The translations under genes and the position numbers were made by a program. The notes beneath the pieces were generated by a model, which was given only the letters and a program-made list of their open reading frames with translations, was not told the origin of the DNA and ran no database searches. From Rhizobium ruizarguesonis (GTDB lineage: Bacteria > Pseudomonadota > Alphaproteobacteria > Rhizobiales > Rhizobiaceae): a stretch of 64,000 bases of DNA. Where the stretch lies: assembly GCF_012349115.1 (NCBI RefSeq), contig NZ_PQIG01000079.1, forward strand, positions 1 through 64,000, in the 5' to 3' direction. This document shows positions 17,042 through 26,460 of the stretch, piece by piece; the stretch's first letter is position 1, and each line of letters starts with the position of its first letter.

Positions 17042-17989
17042 ATGGCAAAGTACAGAAACGGTTTGCCGCAGCTCAATGGCGGCACCTTCATTACCGACGG
17101 CGGCATGGAAACGACGATGATCTTCCAGGAAGGGATCGAGCTACCGCATTTCGCCGCCTTCATATTGCTATCTTCCGAAGACGGGCGGCAACGCATGCGG
17201 AATTACTATCGCCGTTATCTCGATATCGCACGGCGGCACGGCACGGGCTTCGTGCTCGATACCGCCACATGGCGGGCCAATCCGGACTGGGGGCAGAAGC
17301 TCGGCTATACCAGCCAGGCCCTGAAGGCGGTCAACGAGAAAGCCGTCGACCTGCTCGTCGACTTACGCAGCGCCTATGAGCGGCCGGAGCAGCCGATCGT
17401 CATTAGCGGCGCGATCGGCCCGCGCGGCGACGGTTACAAGGCAGGCTTCATGGATGCGGCCGAAGCGGAAGACTACCACGCCTTTCAGATCGGGGCTTTT
17501 GCCGGCACGGAAGCCGACATGGTGAGCGCCTTCACGCTGACCAATATCGACGAGGCGATCGGCGTGGCGCGGGCAGCACAGTCGCTCGGCATGCCCTCGG
17601 TCATCTCCTTCACGCTGGAGACGGATGGTCGGCTGGTGACGGGCCGCAGCCTTCAGGACGCCATCGAGACGACGGATGCGGCGACCGGCGGAGCGCCGGC
17701 CTATTACATGATCAACTGTGCCCATCCGACGCATTTCGAAACAGCGCTCGATCCTGGAAGCGCCTGGGTGACGCGCATTTCCGGCATCCGCGCCAATGCC
17801 TCGACCATGAGCCATGAGCAGTTGGACAATAGCGAAACGCTCGATGCGGGCGATCCCGAAGATCTCGGCCGCCGCTACCGCAAGCTCATCGACCGCATGC
17901 CTGCGGTGCGTGTGCTTGGTGGCTGCTGCGGCACCGACCACCGCCACGTCGCGGCGATCTGCGAGGCATGCCTGCCGCAGGCGGCGTAA
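17042..17989 (+). CDS. Homocysteine S-methyltransferase family protein
   Basis: 315 residues forming a zinc-dependent TIM barrel related to MmuM and the homocysteine half of MetH. The start is TDGGMETTMIFQEG. The zinc cysteines lie in YYMINCAHPTHF and in the C-terminal GGCCGTDHRH. Members transfer a methyl group from S-methylmethionine, betaine or AdoMet to homocysteine; the donor here is unknown. GVARAAQSLGMPSVISFTLETDG is another family motif. GAGGGAGAGG precedes the ATG. It is expressed from its own promoter, divergent from the TetR gene, and may be a TetR target. Confidence 0.88.
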   Translation: MAKYRNGLPQLNGGTFITDGGMETTMIFQEGIELPHFAAFILLSSEDGRQRMRNYYRRYLDIARRHGTGFVLDTATWRANPDWGQKLGYTSQALKAVNEKAVDLLVDLRSAYERPEQPIVISGAIGPRGDGYKAGFMDAAEAEDYHAFQIGAFAGTEADMVSAFTLTNIDEAIGVARAAQSLGMPSVISFTLETDGRLVTGRSLQDAIETTDAATGGAPAYYMINCAHPTHFETALDPGSAWVTRISGIRANASTMSHEQLDNSETLDAGDPEDLGRRYRKLIDRMPAVRVLGGCCGTDHRHVAAICEACLPQAA

Positions 17990-18035
17990 CGATCTGAGAG
18001 GGAGGAGACGTTGTATCCGGCTAGGGTATGCCGTG

Positions 18036-19490
18036 TCAGCCTTTGGCGGCGGCGCCTTTCCTCTGTTTGGCCTTGTAGCCGGTGATCTCCTCGCCGGCGG
18101 TCGGCGAGAAGCGCAGGTTCCAGAAGGTGGCGGTGATCGAGATGATCGTGACGACGATGAAGGCTGCCGAGAAATCGCCAAGAGCCGGCGTCTCAGTGCC
18201 TGACAAGGCCATGGAGCCGTGCAGCGCCAAGGCGCCGATGCAGATGCCAAGCGACAGCATGAGTTGCTGGAAGGTGGTGTAGAAGCTGGTGGCCGAGCTC
18301 ATCCGCTCCTTGCTGATCTCGTCATAGGCAATGGTGTTATAGGCGGTGAACTGGAACGACAGGAAGAAGGCGCTGAGCACCAGGACGATAAAGACCAGCG
18401 GCATCGGCCAGTCCGGCCGGAAGGCGGCACAGAGGCCATAGCCGATCGTCCCGAGGATGCCGTTGAGGATGAGGCTCCTGCGGAAGCCCAGCCGGCGGAA
18501 GACAAACTTCGCCATCGGCTTCATGGCGAGAGCGCCAAGCGCGGTCGCGATGATGATCTGGCCGGCCGCGGCGGCAGACAGGCCGAAGCCGATCTGGAAG
18601 AGCAGCGGCAGCAGGAAGGGCTGCGCGCCCTGGGTGATACGCGTCAGCGAACCGGCGATGACCGACGTGCCGAAGCTCGGCACCTTCATCAGCGAGAAAT
18701 CCATGATCGGTGACGGGTGCTTGCGGGCATGTCTGAGATAGGCGATGCCGAAGAGCAGGCCGATGGCGATCAGGAAGATCGAGAAGGCGCCCTCCCCTTC
18801 ATGGCTCGACATTTCGAAGCCGAAGAGCAGCGAGCCGAGCGAGATGCCCGAGAGGACGAAGCCGATCGTATCGAAGCGACCGTTCGCCTTGCCCTTCACC
18901 TCGTCGATGTAGATCGAGACGAAGATCATGCCGATGATGCCGATCGGCACGTTGATGTAAAAGATCCAGCGCCAGTCGAGATAGGTGACGATGAAGCCGC
19001 CGAGCGGCGGGCCGACGATCGGGCCGATCAGCGCCGGCACGAGCAGCCAGGACATGGCGCTGACCATATCCTTGCGGTCGACGCTGCGCATCAGCACCAA
19101 GCGCCCGACCGGCATCATCATCGCGCCGCCGATGCCCTGAAGCAGCCGCGCCAGCACCAGGAAGGACAGCGTCGGCGCCAGCGCGCAGAGGATGGAGCCG
19201 ACGACGAAGACTGATATGGCCGAGCGGAAAACGGTGCGGGAGCCGAAACTGTCGGCCATCCGGCCGCTTGCCGGAATGAAGATCGCAAGGCTCAAGAGAT
19301 AGGAGGTCAGGGCGATCGACATGGCCGGGGCACTGACGCCGAAATCGCGCGCCATGGTGGGCAGCGCAGTCGCAAGCACGGTCGCATCGATGTTTTCCAT
19401 CAGCATCGCACTCGCGACAATCATCGCGATCACCCGGAAATTGGGCGTGGCGCGCCGAACCATCGGCGCCTGGTAAATCTGATCCGACAT
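18036..19490 (-). CDS. MFS transporter, DHA2 (EmrB/QacA) type
   Basis: Inner membrane drug:H+ antiporter-like protein, 484 residues with about 14 predicted helices. Family motifs: ENIDATVLATALPTMARDFG in the first helix, LARLLQGIGGAMMMPVGRLVL for motif A/C surroundings, and GPPLGGFIVTYLDWRWIFYINVPIG for helix 5 (motif C). Substrate unknown. It is not next to a membrane-fusion partner and stands alone, convergent with the methyltransferase gene. A basic, lysine-rich tail ends the protein. Confidence 0.88.
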   Translation of the reverse strand: MSDQIYQAPMVRRATPNFRVIAMIVASAMLMENIDATVLATALPTMARDFGVSAPAMSIALTSYLLSLAIFIPASGRMADSFGSRTVFRSAISVFVVGSILCALAPTLSFLVLARLLQGIGGAMMMPVGRLVLMRSVDRKDMVSAMSWLLVPALIGPIVGPPLGGFIVTYLDWRWIFYINVPIGIIGMIFVSIYIDEVKGKANGRFDTIGFVLSGISLGSLLFGFEMSSHEGEGAFSIFLIAIGLLFGIAYLRHARKHPSPIMDFSLMKVPSFGTSVIAGSLTRITQGAQPFLLPLLFQIGFGLSAAAAGQIIIATALGALAMKPMAKFVFRRLGFRRSLILNGILGTIGYGLCAAFRPDWPMPLVFIVLVLSAFFLSFQFTAYNTIAYDEISKERMSSATSFYTTFQQLMLSLGICIGALALHGSMALSGTETPALGDFSAAFIVVTIISITATFWNLRFSPTAGEEITGYKAKQRKGAAAKG

Positions 19491-19736
19491 CGTCCGGGAT
19501 CACTCGCGGTGGCGCGGCGGAGCACACAAGGCAGCAAGGCCGCGGGGGGATGACATGGCGCAAAGCCAAGGGGAGACGATTTGCTATACGCCCGCGATCA
19601 TGGCGGCGCTATGTCGTTTATGGCAAAGCTGCTTTGACGAGAGGTAAAGGCAGATCACGATTCCTTGCATGGGTCTGATCTTCGTGAAGGTCTTCCCCGG
19701 CTTGCGCGGCATGCATCCTAGCCCTACCTATGAACC

Positions 19737-21239
19737 ATGACCTCCGCCCTGCAGAAAAACCGGCCCGGTGCGGCCTTTCCGTTCGACAACAGCTATGTCG
19801 GTTTGCCGCCGCACTTCTTTGCGGCGCAAGTGCCGACTGCGGTGGCGGAGCCCTGGTTGATCAAGCTCAACGAGCCGCTCGCCGCCGAACTCGGGCTCGA
19901 CGTCGAGGCCTTGCGCCGCGACGGCGCGGCGATCTTTTCCGGCAATCTCCTTCCCGAAGGGGCCGAGCCGCTGGCGATGGCCTATGCGGGGCATCAGTTC
20001 GGCGGCTTCTCGCCGCAGCTCGGTGACGGGCGGGCGATCCTGCTCGGCGAAGTGATCGACCGCAACGGCAAGCGCTACGATATCCAGCTGAAGGGCGCCG
20101 GGCCAACGCCTTTTTCGCGCCGCGGCGATGGGCGGGCGGCAATCGGGCCGGTATTGCGCGAATATATCATCAGCGAGGCAATGTTTGCGCTCGGCATTCC
20201 GGCCACGCGGGCGCTGGCGGCGGTGACGACAGGCGAGCCGGTCTATCGCGAAGAAGTGCTGCCGGGCGCGGTCTTCACCCGCGTCGCGGCCAGCCATGTC
20301 AGGGTCGGCACGTTCCAGTACTTCGCGGCCAGGGGCGACACCGACGGCGTGCGGGCTCTGGCCGACTATGTGATCGACCGGCACTATCCGGCATTGAAAG
20401 AGGCCGAGAACCCGTATCTCGCGCTTTTCGATGCGGTCTGCGAGCGCCAAGCGGCGCTGATTGCCCGCTGGCTGCATGTCGGTTTCATCCATGGCGTGAT
20501 GAACACGGACAATATGACCGTCTCCGGCGAGACGATCGATTTCGGCCCCTGCGCCTTCATGGATGCCTATGATCCGGCAACCGTCTTTTCATCAATCGAT
20601 CAGCATGGCCGTTACGCCTATGCCAACCAGCCCGGCATCGGCCAATGGAACCTCGCAAGGCTCGGCGAAACGCTGCTGCCGCTGATTGACGCCGAGCCCG
20701 ACAGCGCCGTCGACAAGGCGAATACGGTGATCAAGAGTTACGGCGAACGGTTCCAGGCGCATTGGCTGGCCGGCATGTGCGAAAAGATCGGCCTTGCCGG
20801 CGAAGAGGACGGCGATCTCGACCTGGTGCAGGCGCTGCTGTCACTGATGCAGGCGCAGGGCGCCGATTTTACCCTGGCCTTCCGGCGGCTGTCGGATCTT
20901 GCCGGCGATGACGCCGCAGAGCCCGAATTTGCGGCGAGTTTCCGCGAGCCGGACGCCTGCAGCACCTGGCTGACGCAGTGGCGCGAGCGGCTGTCACGCG
21001 ATCCACAGACGGCCACTGAGCGCGCCATTGCCATGCGCAGCGTCAATCCGGCCTTTATCCCGCGCAATCACCGGGTCGAACAGGCGATCGAGGCCGCCGT
21101 CGAGAACGGCGATTTTTCCCTGTTCGAGGCGCTGCTGAGCGTGCTTTCGAAACCCTATGAGGATCAGCCTGGCTTTGCCGCCTATCGGGAACCGCCGAAG
21201 CCCGACGAACGGGTGCTTGCGACCTTCTGCGGAACGTGA
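19737..21239 (+). CDS. selO: Protein adenylyltransferase SelO (YdiU)
   Basis: 500-residue pseudokinase-fold enzyme that transfers AMP from ATP to Ser, Thr or Tyr of target proteins, linked to redox homeostasis in other bacteria. Motifs: FDNSYVGLPPHFFA at the start, MAYAGHQFGGFSPQLGDGRA, LKGAGPTPFSRRGDGRAAI, and HGVMNTDNMTVSGETIDFGPCAFMD (catalytic and metal-binding block). VNPAFIPRNHRVEQAIEAA follows near the C-terminus. There is no selenocysteine; the bacterial enzyme normally lacks it. Full length. A clear terminator overlaps the stop codon. Confidence 0.95.
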   Translation: MTSALQKNRPGAAFPFDNSYVGLPPHFFAAQVPTAVAEPWLIKLNEPLAAELGLDVEALRRDGAAIFSGNLLPEGAEPLAMAYAGHQFGGFSPQLGDGRAILLGEVIDRNGKRYDIQLKGAGPTPFSRRGDGRAAIGPVLREYIISEAMFALGIPATRALAAVTTGEPVYREEVLPGAVFTRVAASHVRVGTFQYFAARGDTDGVRALADYVIDRHYPALKEAENPYLALFDAVCERQAALIARWLHVGFIHGVMNTDNMTVSGETIDFGPCAFMDAYDPATVFSSIDQHGRYAYANQPGIGQWNLARLGETLLPLIDAEPDSAVDKANTVIKSYGERFQAHWLAGMCEKIGLAGEEDGDLDLVQALLSLMQAQGADFTLAFRRLSDLAGDDAAEPEFAASFREPDACSTWLTQWRERLSRDPQTATERAIAMRSVNPAFIPRNHRVEQAIEAAVENGDFSLFEALLSVLSKPYEDQPGFAAYREPPKPDERVLATFCGT

Positions 21240-21260
21240 CGGGCGCTCTCGCCCGTTTTG
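21239..21260 (+). terminator. Rho-independent terminator of selO
   Basis: ACGGGCG, CTCT loop, CGCCCGT followed by TTTG, beginning at the last base of the selO stop codon. Confidence 0.75.
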
Positions 21261-21436
21261 GTGGCGCAGTTACGCCATAGCGATCCGCTTCCATCCGGCC
21301 CGACGCCCCGTTCGGTGCATCGGCACCCTGCGGCAATTGTGGCCGTTGAAAGGCATCTCCTTCGCGCTATCTGCCTGATCGGCGGGACTTTTCCGCCGAT
21401 CCTCCACCCCGGCTAACCTCAGCGGGAGACAGCCTT

Positions 21437-23776
21437 ATGGCGATCGTCATCACCTCCATTTTCTTCATCATCATCGGGCTGGCTCTTGGCGGCGGCGGGC
21501 TGTGGCTCGTCACGCTCGGCGGTAGCGTCTTCTATCTGTTCGCCGGGTTGATGTTCCTGATCACCGCCGGGCTGCTTCTGATGCGCAAGACGGTGGCGCT
21601 CTGGGTCTATGCGGTGCTCGTCGTTGCGGCGCTCGCCTGGGCGATCTGGGAGGTTGGCTTCGACTGGTGGCAGCTCGGCCCGCGCGGCGGCATGATCATC
21701 CTGCTCGGGCTCTGGCTGCTGACGCCATGGATCCGCCGGCCACTCGGCCTGCGCAGCCCGACGGGCATCACCTACGCCGCGAACCCCTGGCCGCTCGCCG
21801 TGCCTGTCATCCTCGCCATCCTCGTCGCCCTCTATTCGATGACGACCGACCCGCATGACCTTGCCGGCGAGCTGCCTAGGGATACGGTCGCCGCCAATCC
21901 CGCCTTCGGCGGCAGCGTGCCGGATGGCGAATGGCATCAATATGGCCGCACGGCCTTCGGCCAGCGCTATTCGCCGCTCGACCAGATCACCGCCGAGAAC
22001 GTCTCCACCCTCAAGGAAGCATGGCGATACCAGACCGGCGACGTCAAGCGGCCGGACGATGTCGGCGAGACGACCTATCAGGTGACGCCGCTCAAGGTGA
22101 AGGACACGCTCTATCTCTGCACGCCGCATAACTGGGCGATCGCACTCGACGCCAAGACCGGCAAGGAGAAATGGAAATACGACGCCAACTCCGGCATGAA
22201 CCCCGACCGGCAGCATCAGACCTGCCGCGGCGTCACCTATTATGCCGATCCTGCCGTTGCGGCCGGCCAGCCCTGCGCCGAGCGCGTCTACCTGCCGACC
22301 TCCGATGCCCGGCTGATTGCGCTCGATGCGGCGGACGGGAAGGTCTGCACCAGCTTTGCCGACCAGGGCGTGCTGCATTTGGAAACCGGCATGCGCTACA
22401 ACCCGGCCGGCTATTATTATTCCACCTCGCCGCCGGTCGCGGTGGCGGGCAAGATCATCGTTGGCGGGGCGGTGAACGACAATTATTCGACCGAGGAACA
22501 ATCCGGCGTCATCCGCGCGTTCGATATCAACACCGGCGCGCTGGTCTGGAACTGGGATTCCGGCAATCCCGATGTGACGACGCCGATCACCGGGGACCAG
22601 ACCTATACGACCAACTCGCCGAACAGCTGGTCGGTCTTCAGCGTCGACGAGGCGCTCGGCATGGTCTACATCCCGCTCGGCAACCAGGTGCCCGACCAGA
22701 TCGGCATCAACCGCAGCGACAATGTCGAGAAATTCTCCTCCTCGATCGTCGCGCTCGATATCGCTACCGGCCAGATGCGCTGGGTGCGCCAGACGGTGCA
22801 TCACGATCTCTGGGACATGGACGTGCCCGCCCAGCCGGCGCTGATCGACCTGACGAAGCAGGACGGAACCGTGGTTCCCGCCCTCGTCGGCCCGACCAAG
22901 CAGGGCGATATCTATGTGCTCGACCGGCGCAGCGGCGAACCGATCATCCCGGTCAAGGAAATACCGGCGCCAGGCGGCGCGGTTTCGGGCGATCATACCT
23001 CGCCGACGCAGCCGCTCTCGGACCTCACCTTCTCGCCCGAGCCTCTCCAGGAAAAGGACATGTGGGGCGTGTCGCTGTTCGATCAGATGGCCTGCCGCAT
23101 CGACTTCCACCGCTACCACTATGAGGGCCGCTACACGCCGCCTTCGCTTAAAGGGACGATCGTCTATCCCGGCAATTTCGGCACCTTCAACTGGGGCTCG
23201 GTGGCGGTGGACCCTGAGCGGCAGATCATGTTCGGCATGCCGACTTATCTCTCCTTCACCTCGCGGCTGGTGCCGGCCGCCGACATTCCGCCGCGGGGCC
23301 AGGACGAGAAGGGCAGCGAACAGGGGCTCAACCGCAATGACGGCGCGCCCTACGGCGTCTTCATGGGCCCCTTCCTCGGACTGCTCAAAATCCCCTGCCA
23401 GGCGCCGCCGTGGGGCTATGTTGCGGGCGTCGACCTGCGCACCGGCAAGATCGCCTATATGCATAAGAACGGCACCGTGCGTGACATGACGCCATTGCCG
23501 CTGCCCTTCAAGGTGGGCGTGCCGGGGATCGGCGGGCCGATGCTGACCAAGGGCGGCGTCGCCTTCCTGGGGGCTGCGGTCGACGACTACCTGCGCGCCT
23601 ATGACGTGACAAACGGGCGAGAGCTCTGGCAGGCGCGGCTTCCCGCCGGCGGCCAGGCGACGCCGATGACTTATACGGCTGATGACAACAAGCAATATGT
23701 CGTCATGGTCGCCGGCGGCCACGGCTCGGTCGGCACCAAGCCCGGCGATTACGTGATCGCCTATACACTGCCTTGA
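21437..23776 (+). CDS. gcd: Membrane-bound PQQ glucose dehydrogenase
   Basis: Oxidises glucose to gluconate in the periplasm with PQQ and passes electrons to ubiquinone. 779 residues. Five N-terminal membrane helices (residues ~1-140) precede an eight-bladed propeller with repeated tryptophan-docking motifs such as GKEKWKYDAN, GALVWNWDSG and NGRELWQARL. HHDLWDMDVPAQPALIDL and the C-terminal GGPMLTKGGVAFLGA block are typical of this enzyme. GGGAG precedes the ATG. A perfect 8-base hairpin (21378-21400) sits in the leader. No pqq genes are in the window, so cofactor would come from elsewhere or from outside the cell. Confidence 0.94.
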   Translation: MAIVITSIFFIIIGLALGGGGLWLVTLGGSVFYLFAGLMFLITAGLLLMRKTVALWVYAVLVVAALAWAIWEVGFDWWQLGPRGGMIILLGLWLLTPWIRRPLGLRSPTGITYAANPWPLAVPVILAILVALYSMTTDPHDLAGELPRDTVAANPAFGGSVPDGEWHQYGRTAFGQRYSPLDQITAENVSTLKEAWRYQTGDVKRPDDVGETTYQVTPLKVKDTLYLCTPHNWAIALDAKTGKEKWKYDANSGMNPDRQHQTCRGVTYYADPAVAAGQPCAERVYLPTSDARLIALDAADGKVCTSFADQGVLHLETGMRYNPAGYYYSTSPPVAVAGKIIVGGAVNDNYSTEEQSGVIRAFDINTGALVWNWDSGNPDVTTPITGDQTYTTNSPNSWSVFSVDEALGMVYIPLGNQVPDQIGINRSDNVEKFSSSIVALDIATGQMRWVRQTVHHDLWDMDVPAQPALIDLTKQDGTVVPALVGPTKQGDIYVLDRRSGEPIIPVKEIPAPGGAVSGDHTSPTQPLSDLTFSPEPLQEKDMWGVSLFDQMACRIDFHRYHYEGRYTPPSLKGTIVYPGNFGTFNWGSVAVDPERQIMFGMPTYLSFTSRLVPAADIPPRGQDEKGSEQGLNRNDGAPYGVFMGPFLGLLKIPCQAPPWGYVAGVDLRTGKIAYMHKNGTVRDMTPLPLPFKVGVPGIGGPMLTKGGVAFLGAAVDDYLRAYDVTNGRELWQARLPAGGQATPMTYTADDNKQYVVMVAGGHGSVGTKPGDYVIAYTLP

Positions 23777-23785
23777 TGGGGAGCC

Positions 23786-23960
23786 CTCCTCTAGCGGGTC
23801 AAAGGCCCCTCCCCAACCCCTCCCCACAAGGGGGAGGGACTAACCCGTGGCGGGTCCCTGCCACCAAAATACGTCGCCACATGCTGCATCGTCAGGAATC
23901 AAATGCGATGGGTGCCACACAGCAGCCCCTCCCCCTCGTGGGGAGGGGTTTTCACACGCG
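23786..23960. repeat. Rhizobial intergenic repeat cluster
   Basis: Copies of CCCCTCCCCAACCCC/ CCTCCCCACAAGGGGGAGG and CCCTCCCCCTCGTGGGGAGG in a mosaic between the convergent gcd and beta-lactamase genes. It can form stable hairpins and may end transcription from both sides. No coding content. Confidence 0.65.
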
Positions 23961-23994
23961 ACAACTGTCGATCACCCCCTTCGCATTTTCCCAC

Positions 23995-24909
23995 TCACAC
24001 CATCTCGACGACCATGCGGCCGACTTCGGCAAAGATCGGGTTGAGCTCCTTCACCGGCACGGTCGTCTCGCTGATATAGACGGCAGCGACGATCGGGCCG
24101 CGATCCGGCGGCCAGATTACCGCGATATCGCCGAGCGAGCCGTTCGGGCCGGTGCCGGTCTTGTCTCCGACCTTCCAATCCGCAGGCAAGCCGGCCCGCA
24201 GCCGTTCCTTGCCTGTGGTGCTCGCCACCAACCAGGCGATCAGCCTGTCTGAGGAGGCCTCAGTGAGGACCGAGCCGAGCGTCAGATTGCCGAGCGTGTC
24301 GAGCATCGCATCCGGGGTCGTCGTGTCGCGCGGATCGCCCTTCCGGCCCTCGTTCAGCGTCGGTTCGGTACGGTCGAGACGGGTCGTGCCGTCGCCGATC
24401 GAGCGCAGCCAGTCGGTCAGGCCCGCGGGCCCGCCAAAACTTTCGAGCAGCAGATTGCCGGCCGTATTGTCGCTGACGGTCACCGCCGCCTCGCAGAGTT
24501 CGGCAACGGTCATGCCATCGGTTCCGGCGTGTTTTTCGCTGATCGGCGAATAGTCGACGAGCTTGTCCTTGCCATAGCTTACCCGCCGGTCGAGGTTCTC
24601 TTCACCCTTGTCGGCCCGGGCAAGCGCGAAAGCGGCGGCCAGCGCCTTGAAAGTGCTGCACATCGGAAAGGCCTCGCTGCCGCGATAGCCGAAAGAGATG
24701 CTCGTATCGGTGTCCAGCACCGAGACGCCGAGGCGGCCGCCGGTGCGTTTTTCCAATGCGGCAAGGCGGTGTTCGATATTGTCGTCGCCCTCGCCGGCAC
24801 TCTCTTTGGCACTCTCCTTGGCCCCCTCCTCGGCATTGGCTCGAAGCGTCAGCACGGGCAGGCACAATGCCGAGCCTATCAGCATGCGGCGGGTCAGACT
24901 GAGATCCAT
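23995..24909 (-). CDS. Class A beta-lactamase
   Basis: Periplasmic serine beta-lactamase, 304 residues. The leader LTRRMLIGSALCLPVLTL has twin arginines, so Tat export is possible. All catalytic motifs are present: S85-T-F-K88, S146-D-N148, E182 in TEPTLN, and K250-T-G252. Between leader and enzyme lies a low-complexity acidic/lysine linker (residues ~27-43, EEGAKESAKESAGEGDD). It resembles chromosomal enzymes of rhizobia rather than mobile TEM or CTX-M types. No LysR (AmpR/PenR-like) regulator is adjacent. The resistance spectrum cannot be read from sequence. Confidence 0.94.
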   Translation of the reverse strand: MDLSLTRRMLIGSALCLPVLTLRANAEEGAKESAKESAGEGDDNIEHRLAALEKRTGGRLGVSVLDTDTSISFGYRGSEAFPMCSTFKALAAAFALARADKGEENLDRRVSYGKDKLVDYSPISEKHAGTDGMTVAELCEAAVTVSDNTAGNLLLESFGGPAGLTDWLRSIGDGTTRLDRTEPTLNEGRKGDPRDTTTPDAMLDTLGNLTLGSVLTEASSDRLIAWLVASTTGKERLRAGLPADWKVGDKTGTGPNGSLGDIAVIWPPDRGPIVAAVYISETTVPVKELNPIFAEVGRMVVEMV

Positions 24910-24955
24910 GAAATCCTCCGGCGAATCAGGAGGACAGAGCTAAGCAGCGATTGCG

Positions 24956-25036
24956 GCGACTTGTCGTCCCCGCGGCGATGTTAATCGTCCGCCGAGCGAT
25001 GTTAATCGTCCGTCGGGCGATCTTGTCGTCCGCCGA
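24956..25036. repeat. Short tandem repeat, 20-21 base units
   Basis: Two near-perfect 21-base units of the form GCGATGTTAATCGTCC plus GCCGA or GTCGG (24975-24995 and 24996-25016), a third diverged 20-base unit (25017-25036) and a partial one at 24956-24970. Located between the beta-lactamase start and the dmeF stop. The function is unknown. Confidence 0.75.
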
Positions 25037-25055
25037 GCGTCTCCGCCCGCCCCGA

Positions 25056-26051
25056 TCATGCGGCACGCGTGACCTCGACCGTCACATGCGACAATTCCTC
25101 CAGCGCCGAGAGCCTGCCCTTGTAGAAAGCCGGATCGCGCGGCTGCGAGGTGAGGACGGCGACGATTGCGGCATGATGGCCGGGGCCGACCTGCCAGACA
25201 TGCAGATCGGTGATCCGGTCGTCCTCCGTCTCGATGGCGCCGCGGATTTCGGCCGGCAGCGTCTCGCCTTCGGAAATGACGTCGAGCAGGACGCCGCCGG
25301 AAGATTTCATCAGGCTCCAGGACCAATTGGCGATCACCAGCCCGCCGACGATGCCCATCAGGGGATCGAGCCAGAGCCAGCCATAGAGGCTGCCGAGCGT
25401 CAGCGCCGCGATGGCGAGTACCGAGGTCAGGGCATCGGCGATGACATGCAGATAGGCGGAGCGGATATTGTTGTCGCCAGTCTTTGCGTGGTGGGCACCG
25501 TCGCCATGACTGTGATGCGCATGGTGGCCATGCCCGTGATGGCCATGGTGATGGTGCGCATGATCGCCATGCGCGACATGGCCGCCGCCAGCCAGCAGCC
25601 AGGCGCTGACCAGATTGACGGCAAGGCCGATGACCGCCACGGCGATCGCCTGGGCAAAACCGATCGGCACGGGATTGGAAAGGCGCAGCATGCTTTCCCA
25701 GGCCATGAGCAGGGCGATCAGGGCAAGGATGATGGCGCTGGCGAAGCCGGCGAGATCGCCGAGCTTGCCGGTGCCGAAGGTGAAACGCGGATTGCGCGCC
25801 TGCCGACGGGCGAAGAGATAGGCGAGTGCGGAAATCAGCAGAGCACTGGCGTGGGTCGACATGTGCCAGCCATCGGCGACCAGGGCCATGGAGCCGTAGA
25901 CGGTGCCGGCGGCGATTTCCGCCACCATCATCACTGCCGTCAGCGCAATCACCAGCCAGATGCGCCGCTCGTTGCGCGTATGATCGGCGCCGAGGAAGAC
26001 ATGATCATGTTCCAAGGCATTGATTCCAGCCTTCTCGATTCCGGCACTCAT
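25056..26051 (-). CDS. dmeF: Cation diffusion facilitator, Co/Ni efflux (DmeF-like)
   Basis: Inner membrane divalent-metal:H+ antiporter, 331 residues. Six helices and a cytoplasmic C-terminal domain. The metal site pairs D/H residues of helix 2 (VADGWHMSTHAS, with His where zinc transporters often have Asp) and helix 5 (HVIADALTS). Between helices 4 and 5 there is a very His-rich loop (about residues 156-190). This pattern and the upstream RcnR/DmeR-type regulator match the DmeRF nickel/cobalt system described in Rhizobium leguminosarum. A 120-base repeat separates it from dmeR, so transcription from the dmeR promoter has to cross that repeat. Confidence 0.9.
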   Translation of the reverse strand: MSAGIEKAGINALEHDHVFLGADHTRNERRIWLVIALTAVMMVAEIAAGTVYGSMALVADGWHMSTHASALLISALAYLFARRQARNPRFTFGTGKLGDLAGFASAIILALIALLMAWESMLRLSNPVPIGFAQAIAVAVIGLAVNLVSAWLLAGGGHVAHGDHAHHHHGHHGHGHHAHHSHGDGAHHAKTGDNNIRSAYLHVIADALTSVLAIAALTLGSLYGWLWLDPLMGIVGGLVIANWSWSLMKSSGGVLLDVISEGETLPAEIRGAIETEDDRITDLHVWQVGPGHHAAIVAVLTSQPRDPAFYKGRLSALEELSHVTVEVTRAA

Positions 26052-26076
26052 GACAGGCTCCTTCGTCGCCGCGCTT

Positions 26077-26178
26077 AGAGCGGTTCAGCGTTTCATGAAA
26101 ACGCAGAACCACTCTAAGCTTTTGTTTTTACGCAATTCTCGGCAAAACCGCTTCACACTTTTGCTGGAATTGCTCTAG
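26077..26178. repeat. GCAATTCC/TTTGCTGGAATTGCT repeat, copy 2, with added hairpin
   Basis: First half: imperfect inverted repeat TAGAGCGGTTCAGCGTTT against AAACGCAGAACCACTCTA around CATG. Second half: GCAATTCTCGGCAAAACCGC then TTTGCTGGAATTGCTCTAG, the same module as at 16149 and 29454. Its right end provides the dmeR stop codon. It separates dmeR from dmeF. Confidence 0.7.
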
Positions 26179-26447
26179 CGCATATAGGTTCTCAAGACTT
26201 CCGATATTTCCTCGACCGCCTCCGCCCTTGCTGCATCGTCGGCCGCATTCAGCACATGCTCACGCAGGTGATCGTCGAGAACCTCGCCGGTCAGCCCGGT
26301 CAGCGCGCCGCGGATCGAGGCGAGCAGTTGCAGGATCTCGCCGCAGGGGCGCTCAGCCTCGAGCGCGCGCTCGACCGCCTCCATCTGCCCCTTCAGGCGG
26401 CTAATGCGGGCGACGAGCTTCTTTTTCTGCAGGGTGGTGTGGGACAT
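26175..26447 (-). CDS. dmeR: Ni/Co-responsive repressor DmeR (RcnR/CsoR family)
   Basis: 90 residues from the ATG at 26447 (MSHTTLQKKKLVARI), the normal size; the open frame further upstream runs through the operator and is not used. All-alpha fold with the RcnR N-terminal His following Met-Ser (H3), the conserved GQMEAVERALEAERPCGEILQ (Cys35-type ligand) and a C-terminal LREHVLNA segment containing a His. These are the RcnR nickel/cobalt ligand positions. Such repressors bind G-tract operators and release them on metal binding. The operator is visible 14 bases upstream. dmeF is the target downstream. Confidence 0.9.
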   Translation of the reverse strand: MSHTTLQKKKLVARISRLKGQMEAVERALEAERPCGEILQLLASIRGALTGLTGEVLDDHLREHVLNAADDAARAEAVEEISEVLRTYMR

Positions 26448-26460
26448 GATGGATTCACAT

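Noticed and set aside
21419..23827. Long minus-strand open frame antisense to gcd
   Set aside because: Arises from high-GC third positions of the gcd gene; low-complexity Arg/Ala/Gly product with no domain.
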